Shown piece after piece: positions 16,018-23,582 of a DNA stretch of 53,470 nt (its first letter is position 1; each line of letters opens with the position of its first letter). The notes below the pieces were generated by a model. The model was not told the DNA's origin. It searched no databases and saw nothing but the letters and a program-made list of their open reading frames with translations. Made by a program: the position numbers and the translations under genes. The stretch is from Lachnospiraceae bacterium V9D3004 (lineage in GTDB: Bacteria; Bacillota; Clostridia; Lachnospirales; Lachnospiraceae), in contig JHWW01000018.1 in assembly GCA_000621985.1 (NCBI GenBank), positions 1-53,470 on the forward strand, given 5' to 3'.

Positions 16018-16245
16018 CTATTCCGGTTTTTCATATATTATAAGTTCATTTATTTCGACATTCAGATAATGGCATAGTTTGCACATGAGATTAGCATCGA
16101 TACGTTTGAATTTATTGCGACAATATTTGTTGAAATTGGTTCTTGGTATGTCAAGATCCTTACAGATCCTGTTCTTGCTAATATTGCGTTTCTTTAATAA
16201 TTCATTGATTTTCAAAGACAACGATCCATAATTTTTTTCATCCAT
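16018..16245 (-). CDS. Small Cro/C1-type helix-turn-helix protein
   Basis: The 75-residue protein contains one XRE-like HTH domain: a first helix SLKINELLKKRNISKNRI, then CKDLDIPRTNFNKYCRNKF as the turn and recognition helix, then LMCKLCHYLNVEINELI. Nothing else is attached. The start is put at the ATG beginning MDEKNYG because GGAG lies 11 bases before it. Two ATGs and a longer frame exist upstream (to 16275), but the one at 16254 is too close to the same GGAG. It converges on the fur gene. Such lone repressors often control their own gene or a neighbour; the target here is unknown. Confidence 0.78.
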   Translation of the reverse strand: MDEKNYGSLSLKINELLKKRNISKNRICKDLDIPRTNFNKYCRNKFKRIDANLMCKLCHYLNVEINELIIYEKPE

Positions 16246-16598
16246 AATATTCATAACTCCTGCTTTATACATCACTCACATACCCCGTGGGCGTCACCGG
16301 ATGAATAAGCAGGCAAATAAAACCGGATCGTGCCAACGAGACAATTGGTAATGATTATTCTCTTCTGAAATAAAATTATACAATCAATATAAATTAAAGC
16401 TGATACATAATATTATTACGGATTATCAAAAATGTTATATTAAGTTGTTATAGGACAAATAAATTAAAATATTATGGGAATTTTTGCATTATCTATTTGG
16501 ATAGATAATTTTTTTTGAAAATAATTTGCTTTTTTTTGTAACGAATACCACATTAACTGCATTAACGTAATAGAACAAGCAAGGAAAGGGGTGAAAAA
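16246..16598. other. AT-rich intergenic region between divergent regulator genes
   Basis: About 350 bases between the minus-strand HTH gene and the plus-strand ECF sigma gene. It is very AT-rich in its right half and holds no credible ORF. It should contain the promoters of both genes. I did not find a convincing pair of hexamers, and the one clear structure is the small hairpin at 16489-16516. Confidence 0.6.
16489..16516 (+). terminator. Terminator-like hairpin upstream of the ECF sigma gene
   Basis: TTATCTAT and ATAGATAA form an 8-base stem with a 4-base loop, followed by eight T. It looks like an intrinsic terminator, yet no gene ends before it on this strand. It may end a short untranslated transcript or act as a leader attenuator for the sigma gene 80 bases downstream. 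The stem is pure A/T except for one pair, so stability is low. Confidence 0.35.
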
Positions 16599-17066
16599 AT
16601 GCAGTCGATGGATGAAGTATACAGACAGTATGCACAGACAGTATACAAGTATCTTATATCGCTGACGGGAAGTGATGAACTTGCTGAAGAACTGACTCAG
16701 GAAACTTTCTACCAGGCTATAAGAAGCTGCGATTCATATAATGAATCATGTGCGTTATCGACGTGGCTGTGTGCCATTGCGAAAAATGTTCTGCGTACTT
16801 ACAGGAGAAAACATCCTCCTTCAGATAATATTGAAGATCAGAATCTGAGGACGGATTCGGCAGAAGAAAAGGTCATAAGTTCCGAAAACAGAGTGGAGAT
16901 ATTTAAAAAACTGCATGAACTTAATGAACCGTACAGAGAAGTCATCTATCTGAGAGTATTCGGAGGCTTGTCATTCCGTGAGATAGGAGAAGTACACGGA
17001 AAGACAGAAAACTGGGCGAGAGTAACATATTACAGAGGTAAAAATAATATGTCGGAGTTGGATTAA
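16599..17066 (+). CDS. ECF-type RNA polymerase sigma factor
   Basis: The 155-residue protein has sigma region 2 (about 5-70, with ELAEELTQETFYQAIRS and STWLCAIAKN) and region 4 (about 95-150, with REVIYLRVFGGLSFREIGEV), and no other domain, as in ECF sigma factors. AAAGGGG stands before the ATG. The following gene encodes a membrane protein with a zinc anti-sigma motif, so this is a sigma/anti-sigma pair that should respond to an envelope or redox signal. The target promoters are not known. Confidence 0.93.
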   Translation: MQSMDEVYRQYAQTVYKYLISLTGSDELAEELTQETFYQAIRSCDSYNESCALSTWLCAIAKNVLRTYRRKHPPSDNIEDQNLRTDSAEEKVISSENRVEIFKKLHELNEPYREVIYLRVFGGLSFREIGEVHGKTENWARVTYYRGKNNMSELD

Positions 17067-17133
17067 CAGCCTTATCGGAGAGATATTTTTCGGAAGTATA
17101 ATTATTGAAAATCAAGAAAGGAAGGAAATGATA

Positions 17134-18126
17134 ATGAATAATATTCCATGTGAATTGATCAGGGATCTGTTCCCGTCATATATTGATAAACTTACAAGTG
17201 ATGCAAGTAACAGAATAATCAAAGAGCATATCGGTGAGTGCAGTGAATGTAACGATATTCTCGAAAAAATGAGAAGCGGCGTAGAGGAACCTCACATTGC
17301 GACGGATTCTGAAAAAAAAGAGCTCAATTTCCTGAAAAAGAATAAGAACAGAAACAGGAAAGTTGTGATAGGAAGCATTATGGCAGCGGTTGTTCTCATA
17401 GTTGTGATCATTGCCGCAAGATTCTATATGATAGGTGATTATGTATATGGAAACGAGATCAAGGCATCTGTAATGGTAGATGCAGGCAAAGTAATAGTTG
17501 ACGGAAAACTTGAAGACAAAACCCGCAAGGTATCTTCAGTGATATTCGATGAAAATGACGGCAAAGTAACAATAAAGATAAAAGCAGCACTGACCGGGCC
17601 GTTTTCTTCGGGTGACGAAGAATTCCATTCGGAATATCAGGTGTCATCTGATGTGAAGGATATATATATAAATGATCTGATCGTGTGGAGTGATGGAGAA
17701 ACAATTCCGGAATTTACTGCCAAGGCGATAGGGACGGCACATGAATATATCGGAGATATGCCGGCCAACTCACTTACAGCGGAGACTCTTGGATTAAGCA
17801 TAAAATTAGGAGAATATGATAACAGACTAATAACCGATAAGGAGCCTTACGGCTGGGTGATCAATCTTAAGGATACATTTCCCGAAAAGAGCAGTAATGA
17901 CAGAATGCGCATGGAAAAATATATGGAATCATTTGCAAGCGCCGTATTCGCACTTACAGGAAATCTCGGTGAAGTAATATATGAATACGATACGGTTGAC
18001 GACGGACATGTAAGCAGAAAATATACAAGAGAAGAGATAAGCAAAAAATTCGACACAGATCTTAATGAATGCAGAACAAATGCAAAGATGCTTAATGAGC
18101 TTTTTGTAAAGACAGGATTGGTTTGA
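17134..18126 (+). CDS. Zinc-containing membrane anti-sigma factor
   Basis: The protein has 330 residues. The N-terminus carries the anti-sigma zinc motif: Cys6, then His32-x3-Cys36-x2-Cys39, in NIPCELIRDLFPSYIDKL and EHIGECSEC. One membrane helix lies at about 75-97 and a large extracellular beta-rich domain follows (about 100-330), with no family that I recognise. It should hold the preceding ECF sigma factor at the membrane until a signal is received. Of the two ATGs, the one at 17134 is chosen since AAGGAAGG stands 8 bases before it; the ATG at 17128 is too close to that site. Confidence 0.9.
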   Translation: MNNIPCELIRDLFPSYIDKLTSDASNRIIKEHIGECSECNDILEKMRSGVEEPHIATDSEKKELNFLKKNKNRNRKVVIGSIMAAVVLIVVIIAARFYMIGDYVYGNEIKASVMVDAGKVIVDGKLEDKTRKVSSVIFDENDGKVTIKIKAALTGPFSSGDEEFHSEYQVSSDVKDIYINDLIVWSDGETIPEFTAKAIGTAHEYIGDMPANSLTAETLGLSIKLGEYDNRLITDKEPYGWVINLKDTFPEKSSNDRMRMEKYMESFASAVFALTGNLGEVIYEYDTVDDGHVSRKYTREEISKKFDTDLNECRTNAKMLNELFVKTGLV

Positions 18127-18195
18127 TAATAACATTGGGGTATTGAACAGTTACGATATAAAAACCTGTTCAGCCCCAACCCTCCACAATATTTG

Positions 18196-18221
18196 TATAA
18201 TCTGTGAATATATGTTATAAT
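18196..18221 (+). promoter_or_regulatory. Two overlapping TATAAT boxes upstream of the Big2 protein gene
   Basis: TATAAT occurs at 18196-18201 and again at 18216-18221, 67-90 bases before the start codon of the next gene. Neither has a convincing -35 hexamer at 17 bases, so the promoter may need an activator. A G/C-rich foldback (GGGG with GAACAG, then CTGTTC with CCCC, about 18134-18180) lies just upstream. Confidence 0.4.
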
Positions 18222-18287
18222 CTGACATTATTAACTGTTTATCACGAAAGTAGTGATGAGCACATCATTTTAGGGGGTATTGGTAAT

Positions 18288-20537
18288 ATGAGAAAACCAT
18301 ACTTATTAACAAAGAAGTTCATTGCCTGCGGATTAAGTGCCGCAATCGCTCTGACTTCATCTTTCACTGTCACTTCGACAGAAGCGGCGGCAGCAGGCGC
18401 CGGAGAAAAATCAATCCAGGATGTATGGAAAAAAGCCATCTCCATCGACTTCGGTATCAGTTCTGAGATCAACGGTGTGACTTCAAAGATCAAGACCGCA
18501 TCAGGCGAAGCCGATGCAGACGGTAACAGGGAACTGGCACAGCTCATTCCGAATGCCGAAGGTTACAAGGATTATGCAAAAGAAGAAAATGCTGATCTTG
18601 TCGGCGACATAGTTCAGTGTGACGGAACATTACTGTACGAGAATTCGACAGTTCAGGATCTCTATGGCGAGAATACTGATTTTCAGCAAAAACAAAAGAT
18701 CGGATTTAACAAGGTTGTTCCCGCTGCCATCACTTCAGGCGGTGACTACTTCAATGACTGGGTATTCTCACCCGATGGCGCGGAATACAGCTTAAGCGTA
18801 GATCTTATTCCGGGTCAGTATTATGTATGCGTATATACAGGTAACAAGGTCAAGGAAAAAGATAACACAACATTTGTTAATTTTAATAATGAAAAAGCTG
18901 CCGGCAGTACGATACTGTATGATCAGACTTCAATAGGCGGACAACAGTTCTACGGTCCGGAAGGCAATAAAATATCCACAAAGGATAATAAGTTCATATA
19001 TTCCGTAGACGTTCAGGACAATGGAAAAGGAACCGGTACTCTTGTTCTTAATCTGAGTGATCCAACTATGGGCAAAGAAGATTATGCAGCTTCCCATCAG
19101 ATAAAGGTGAGCGATGCAATACAGTCAGCTGATGCATTCAGTAATCTTACCGATGATGAAAAGGGCAGCTATGCCGATATCAAAGCTGTTGACCTTTACA
19201 AAGACACTGAATTCGAGGTGGATGAGGCAGAGGAACTTGCAGACAAATGTGTCACTGCAAGACTTAACGGTATCGAGATCGTTCCGGTAAAGCAGCCTAA
19301 GCATATTACTCCGGCAGCATTTACCGTACCTGATAAATTATCAATGGAAATGGGCTCCGAACCACAGAAGCTTATGGATAATCTCTCAGATTTTACCGAT
19401 CGTATCGTATTCGGAAGTTCTGATTCAACTGTTGCAAAAGTTAACGTATACACTGGTGAAGTTACTCCGGTAGGTGTAGGAACCGCCAAGATATCTGCCT
19501 ACAGCGGATATGTTGATGCATCCGTAAGCTGCAATGTGACCGTCACACCGGAAACTGTTGTAAAGCTTGACAAACCAAATACTGAACTAATTATGGGTTC
19601 GGAAAATACGGAAACCGGTTCACTTACAGCAACCTTCAATGTTGCCGACAGCGATGTGATAGAATGGTCTGTTGACACACAGGGCGTTATCGATATCGGA
19701 GCTCCTTCCTTCAGTAAAGGAAGCGTAGAGTCAACATCAACCGTAACCATTAAAGCATTGAAAACCGGACGTGTAACCGTTACCGCAACAAGAAAAGACA
19801 CAGGAAAAACCGCAAAATGTACGGTTAATGTTGTTAAACTCGTTTCATCATTTTCAATAACAAAAGAAGACGGTACAGTTATCGCATCAAGTGAAGCAGG
19901 CAATACTACCAGTCAGCCGATCAATATGTATAAGGGTGATGCGCTTACTATTAAAACTGCAATAACACCGGAAGATGCAACCAATAAAAAGATAACTTTC
20001 GAAAGTTCTGACAAGAATGTTGTTTCGGTATCTGAAAAAGGAGATGGAGCGATCATATCAGCAAGCGGTGTAGGAGAAGCAACGATCACTTGTACAGCTG
20101 CAAGCAATCCGGATGTAACGGTTACATTCAAAGTTACTGTAACCGAAAAGCCTGCGGATCCGACAAGCAAACCGGCAGCAACAGCAGCCCCCGTACCTAC
20201 TTCATCACATGCAACATCACAGGCGAATCCATCACCGGACACTAAACCTTCCGGACAGACAGATGCCGATACAGTAGTGATCAAGCTCTCGGGTAAAGCA
20301 AAGGTTACGATCAAAATAAAGAAGTCAATGATCTTCAAAGCATCTGCCAAAGGCTCAAGTATATCAAAGCTCACATACAAGATCAAATCAGGTAAGAAGT
20401 TCATAAAAGTTAAGATCAACAAGAAAAAATCGGTTAAGATATCTGCCAGAAAAAAAGGTACTGCAAAAGTAATAATTACTATTAAAGCAGCTAATGGTTT
20501 AACCAAAAAATTCACACGTACGGTAATAGTTAAGTAA
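18288..20537 (+). CDS. Secreted protein with Big2 Ig-like domains and Lys-rich C-terminus
   Basis: The 749-residue protein has a signal peptide (about 1-35), a long beta-rich N-terminal region (about 45-345) resembling a carbohydrate-binding module or malectin-like fold without a firm match, and two or three bacterial Ig-like (Big2) domains (about 350-620). The Big2 texts are VFGSSDSTVAKVNVYTGEV, GVGTAKISAYSG and FESSDKNVVSVSEKG. A Pro/Ser/Thr linker (about 622-655) and a strongly basic C-terminal domain follow. No sortase motif is present, so the basic tail may hold it on the anionic wall. The start is ATG 18288 with AGGGGGT upstream; the longer frame to 18204 has no site. A role in binding glycans at the surface is an inference. 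Confidence 0.82.
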   Translation: MRKPYLLTKKFIACGLSAAIALTSSFTVTSTEAAAAGAGEKSIQDVWKKAISIDFGISSEINGVTSKIKTASGEADADGNRELAQLIPNAEGYKDYAKEENADLVGDIVQCDGTLLYENSTVQDLYGENTDFQQKQKIGFNKVVPAAITSGGDYFNDWVFSPDGAEYSLSVDLIPGQYYVCVYTGNKVKEKDNTTFVNFNNEKAAGSTILYDQTSIGGQQFYGPEGNKISTKDNKFIYSVDVQDNGKGTGTLVLNLSDPTMGKEDYAASHQIKVSDAIQSADAFSNLTDDEKGSYADIKAVDLYKDTEFEVDEAEELADKCVTARLNGIEIVPVKQPKHITPAAFTVPDKLSMEMGSEPQKLMDNLSDFTDRIVFGSSDSTVAKVNVYTGEVTPVGVGTAKISAYSGYVDASVSCNVTVTPETVVKLDKPNTELIMGSENTETGSLTATFNVADSDVIEWSVDTQGVIDIGAPSFSKGSVESTSTVTIKALKTGRVTVTATRKDTGKTAKCTVNVVKLVSSFSITKEDGTVIASSEAGNTTSQPINMYKGDALTIKTAITPEDATNKKITFESSDKNVVSVSEKGDGAIISASGVGEATITCTAASNPDVTVTFKVTVTEKPADPTSKPAATAAPVPTSSHATSQANPSPDTKPSGQTDADTVVIKLSGKAKVTIKIKKSMIFKASAKGSSISKLTYKIKSGKKFIKVKINKKKSVKISARKKGTAKVIITIKAANGLTKKFTRTVIVK

Positions 20538-20636
20538 GGTCATCATATGTGGTGCGAGAACCGCACATCAAATTGCATTACAGTAATTAACCTTATGAAA
20601 TCTGAGTTTTTCTAAAGTGAAAATTTGATTTCCGAA

Positions 20637-20705
20637 TAAAAAAACTACGGGCGTCATCGGCTGAATATGCTTACATATTCATACGGTGACGCCTGTAGTT
20701 TTTCT
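20637..20705. terminator. Bidirectional terminator between converging genes
   Basis: A long stem (AAAAACTACGGGCGTCATCG with CGGTGACGCCTGTAGTTTTT) encloses a second short stem (GAATATG/CATATTC). It has A-rich and T-rich flanks and can end both the plus-strand Big2 gene and the minus-strand SulP gene. Confidence 0.85.
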
Positions 20706-20758
20706 CATGCAAATATGGCACACGCTTGACGGGTTAGTTCAAAAAACGAGCAGATGAA

Positions 20759-22411
20759 TCAATCCTTATACATCTCCGATGCCCATTCTATCGCATCATC
20801 AATATGAGGTCTGAAGTTTTCTCTTCCAACGCGGTCAACGAAGCCGCTCTTTTCCATAGTTTTCATAGGCTGTTCATTTACATGTGAGAACACCAGATGG
20901 ATGCCCGCTTTTTCGCAACGATCGCACAACATCTCCATGGCATGCATCGCGGATGCATCAAGTGCAGGCACTCCTCTCATTCTGAATATGATAACTTTCG
21001 TGAAGTCTTTGAAATGCACTCCTGCAAGTCTGTCTGCATCACCGAAGAACATCGGTCCCGAGATCTCGTATATACGAACATGTTTTGGTATCGCCCTGAG
21101 CTCCGGTCCGTCCGGATCTTCGTCGGGATCGTAATATTTCCAGCCCGATATTACCGACTCGTCGCTCATTCTCTTCATGAAGAGAACACATGCGATGATC
21201 ATTCCGATCTCGATAGCTACAACAAGGTCGAATACGACCGTGAGTATAAATGTTAATACAAGTACTATTATATCGCTCTTGGGAGATGTCTTACATAAAT
21301 GTGTGAACACACGCCACTGACACATATTGTATGCTACCATAAAAAGTATTGCTGCTATGGTCGGCATCGGGATCAGTGCCGCATAAGGCATCAGAAGTAT
21401 CAACACAAGTATGAGTACAATAGAATGGATAATTCCGGCTATAGGAGTTCGTCCTCCATTTTTAATGTTTGCTGCAGTTCTTGCAATTGCACCGGTTGCG
21501 GGGATTCCTCCGAACAAAGCCGAACCGATATTACCGGCACCCTGCGCGATAAGTTCCATATTGGAACGATGATGTGAGTTGATCATTCCGTCTGCCACAA
21601 CGCAGGAAAGAAGTGATTCGATAGCTGCGAGGATTGCTATCGTAACTGCATCGGGCGCCACATTTCTTACCATTGTTATTGAGAATTCAGGCATTGTAAA
21701 TGGTGGTAATTCATTACTTATGGAATAGAGATTTCCGATCGTAAGCACATCCATATTAAATCCTTTTACCATTAATACACCTGCGATAACCGCAATAAGC
21801 GAACCCGGTATCTTACCTGAGATATAAGGCCATACAATCAATATGGCAAGACATACAACACCGACTATAACAGTCTGATAATTAATTGTTGATATGTTAT
21901 CTGCGATGGCACGGATCTTGTCGACTGTCTCAATCGTCTCTGTTCCTTTCGGGTATACAAGACCCAGAAAATCTTTGATCTGACCTATCAGGATCGTCAC
22001 TGCGATTCCCGCAGTGAATCCGGTTGTAATTGTATATGGGATGAATCTGATAAGTGAACCAAGTCTCAAGAATCCCATTATTACAAGAAGTATTCCTGCA
22101 ATTACGGTAGCAAGCGCAAGTCCTTCCATCCCGTTCTTTGCAACAATTCCCGCAACGATGGTAGCAAATGCAGCCGTCGGTCCCGCAATCTGTACACGGC
22201 TGCCTCCAAGAAATGATATGATGAATCCCGCAACAATTGCGGTATATATACCCTGCTCCGGGCCAACACCCGAAGCAAGGGCAAGCGCGATCGAGAGTGG
22301 AAGCGCAATGATCGCAACAATTATTCCCGAGATAATATCTGTCACACATTTTTTGGCGTCATATGTTTTTATAACGCTGAATAACATCGGTTTCAGTTTG
22401 TCTTTCTTCAT
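20759..22411 (-). CDS. SulP family anion transporter with STAS domain
   Basis: This 550-residue protein has a transport domain of 10-14 helices (about 25-430), with the early SulP text IALPLSIALALASGVGPEQGIYTA split over two conserved helices and the later FGGIPATGAIARTAANIKNG. A C-terminal STAS domain follows (about 440-545), with RMRGVPALDASAMHAMEML. Members carry sulfate, bicarbonate or other anions, and the substrate cannot be told from sequence. GGGGAGA precedes the ATG on the minus strand. It stands alone, with its own promoter and a shared terminator. No sulfur assimilation genes are near, so the usual label of sulfate permease should be held loosely. Confidence 0.92.
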   Translation of the reverse strand: MKKDKLKPMLFSVIKTYDAKKCVTDIISGIIVAIIALPLSIALALASGVGPEQGIYTAIVAGFIISFLGGSRVQIAGPTAAFATIVAGIVAKNGMEGLALATVIAGILLVIMGFLRLGSLIRFIPYTITTGFTAGIAVTILIGQIKDFLGLVYPKGTETIETVDKIRAIADNISTINYQTVIVGVVCLAILIVWPYISGKIPGSLIAVIAGVLMVKGFNMDVLTIGNLYSISNELPPFTMPEFSITMVRNVAPDAVTIAILAAIESLLSCVVADGMINSHHRSNMELIAQGAGNIGSALFGGIPATGAIARTAANIKNGGRTPIAGIIHSIVLILVLILLMPYAALIPMPTIAAILFMVAYNMCQWRVFTHLCKTSPKSDIIVLVLTFILTVVFDLVVAIEIGMIIACVLFMKRMSDESVISGWKYYDPDEDPDGPELRAIPKHVRIYEISGPMFFGDADRLAGVHFKDFTKVIIFRMRGVPALDASAMHAMEMLCDRCEKAGIHLVFSHVNEQPMKTMEKSGFVDRVGRENFRPHIDDAIEWASEMYKD

Positions 22412-22479
22412 TTGTATATTCTCCCCTTTTTCTTTCGTAAACGTTCTTAATCGCAGTTACTGTCAATCAAACGTATACT

Positions 22480-22508
22480 ACTATATGACTATACGAACGA
22501 TTGGTCAA
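22480..22508 (-). promoter_or_regulatory. Promoter of the SulP gene
   Basis: On the minus strand TTGACC (22508-22503) and TATAGT (22485-22480) are 17 bases apart, about 70 bases before the start codon. Confidence 0.6.
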
Positions 22509-22645
22509 GGGGTTTTTTACATCGTAACTGTTCATTATGGAGGGTTAGGGCTGTGAAATAAATATGTAATTGCCATAAATAAAGCATAAATAATCCATAA
22601 ACAACAAGGCTTGCACAACTCAATCAACCCTACCCGACAATTAAG

Positions 22646-22674
22646 TTGCCTTTTAGTATATATTCATTTATAAT
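22646..22674 (+). promoter_or_regulatory. Promoter left in front of the decayed ATPase gene
   Basis: TTGCCT at 22646-22651 and TATAAT at 22669-22674 with a 17-base spacer stand 37 bases before the first remnant ORF. The promoter may still be active although the gene is broken. Confidence 0.5.
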
Positions 22675-22710
22675 GTGGATAGTTAGGTAAACACTGGCTT
22701 TCGGAGGTGC

Positions 22711-23455
22711 GTGATGAAGAAGATTGGGATTGGATATGATCGTGATGGAAATGTTGTTGATAACAGCAGGTATTTTGATAATAAGAAGATTATGAATGCA
22801 GATAAGAAGATACTCGATATGATGGGTAAGTATCCGGTTATTAATCTGTCACTTAAGGCTGCGAAGCAGCCGGTGTTTCTGACTGCTTTCAAGAAGCTAA
22901 GGGATGAGATAATAAATGAGTACAGGCTCTTATTATCCCGGCAAATGATAAAGATCTGAATGATGATAATAGTATTCAGGCAGAGATTGGAAGATAGAAT
23001 AGAAGAAGCAAAGAATTGGTATAATGGATATCTGTTTGGGCAAACACATCATCCAATCTGATAATCAAAGATACGGTATGGCAGATTATGTCAGTGATCT
23101 TCTGGCTAAAAGCATTAGCACATTCGATAGTAAGGAAGGATTTTATCATGGATTCTTCCTGTCATTACTTATGAATATACCGAATTATACAGTTCAATCC
23201 AATCGCGAAGAAGGAATAGGACGTCCTGACATCGTTTTGTACCCTGAACGTCCGAAGGACTCTGCAATAATATTTGATGTAAAGATCAGAAGCAAGTTCA
23301 ACGAGATGGAAGACGGACTTAATGAAGCATATGAACAGATAAGAGCACAAAAATATGAGAAAGGCGTGCTCGACGACGGGTACCTCGGAGTCAGGTCTTA
23401 TGGTATATGTTTCTGTAAGAAGAGTTGTATAGTCGGAAGGTTGCCGAATGATTGA
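22711..23455 (+). pseudogene. Remnant of an AAA-ATPase-like / PD-(D/E)XK nuclease gene
   Basis: Pieces of one known fusion family (AAA-ATPase-like, DUF1703, with a C-terminal PDDEXK domain) follow each other here in different frames. At 22711-22930 stands DGNVVDNSRYFDNKKI and KYPVINLSLKAAKQP, from the middle of the ATPase part. Near 23010-23045, in another frame, is KNWYNGYLFGQT, which resembles the WYDGY-F motif of the family. At 23045-23455 stands the nuclease part, with GRPDIVLYPERPKDSAIIFDVKIRSKF (the D...DxK core, shortened here) and the usual end ICFCKKSCIVG. The N-terminal Walker A region is gone and at least one frameshift and one deletion separate the pieces. No full product can be made. 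Intact members are common in Lachnospiraceae and their role is not settled. Confidence 0.8.
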
Positions 23456-23582
23456 TTATGATGTATAATTCAGCTTGACGGCTACCGGCCGGATGCTCCG
23501 ATGGCATGCCCGGATACTTACAGGCAACATCTATGTACTAGCATTACTTACGTGTGAATAAAATAAGAAAGGATCCTTACAT

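Noticed and set aside
16535-16575. ECF-type autoregulated promoter before the sigma gene (TGTAAC and CGTAA)
   Set aside because: The spacing of about 23 bases is too long for known ECF promoters.
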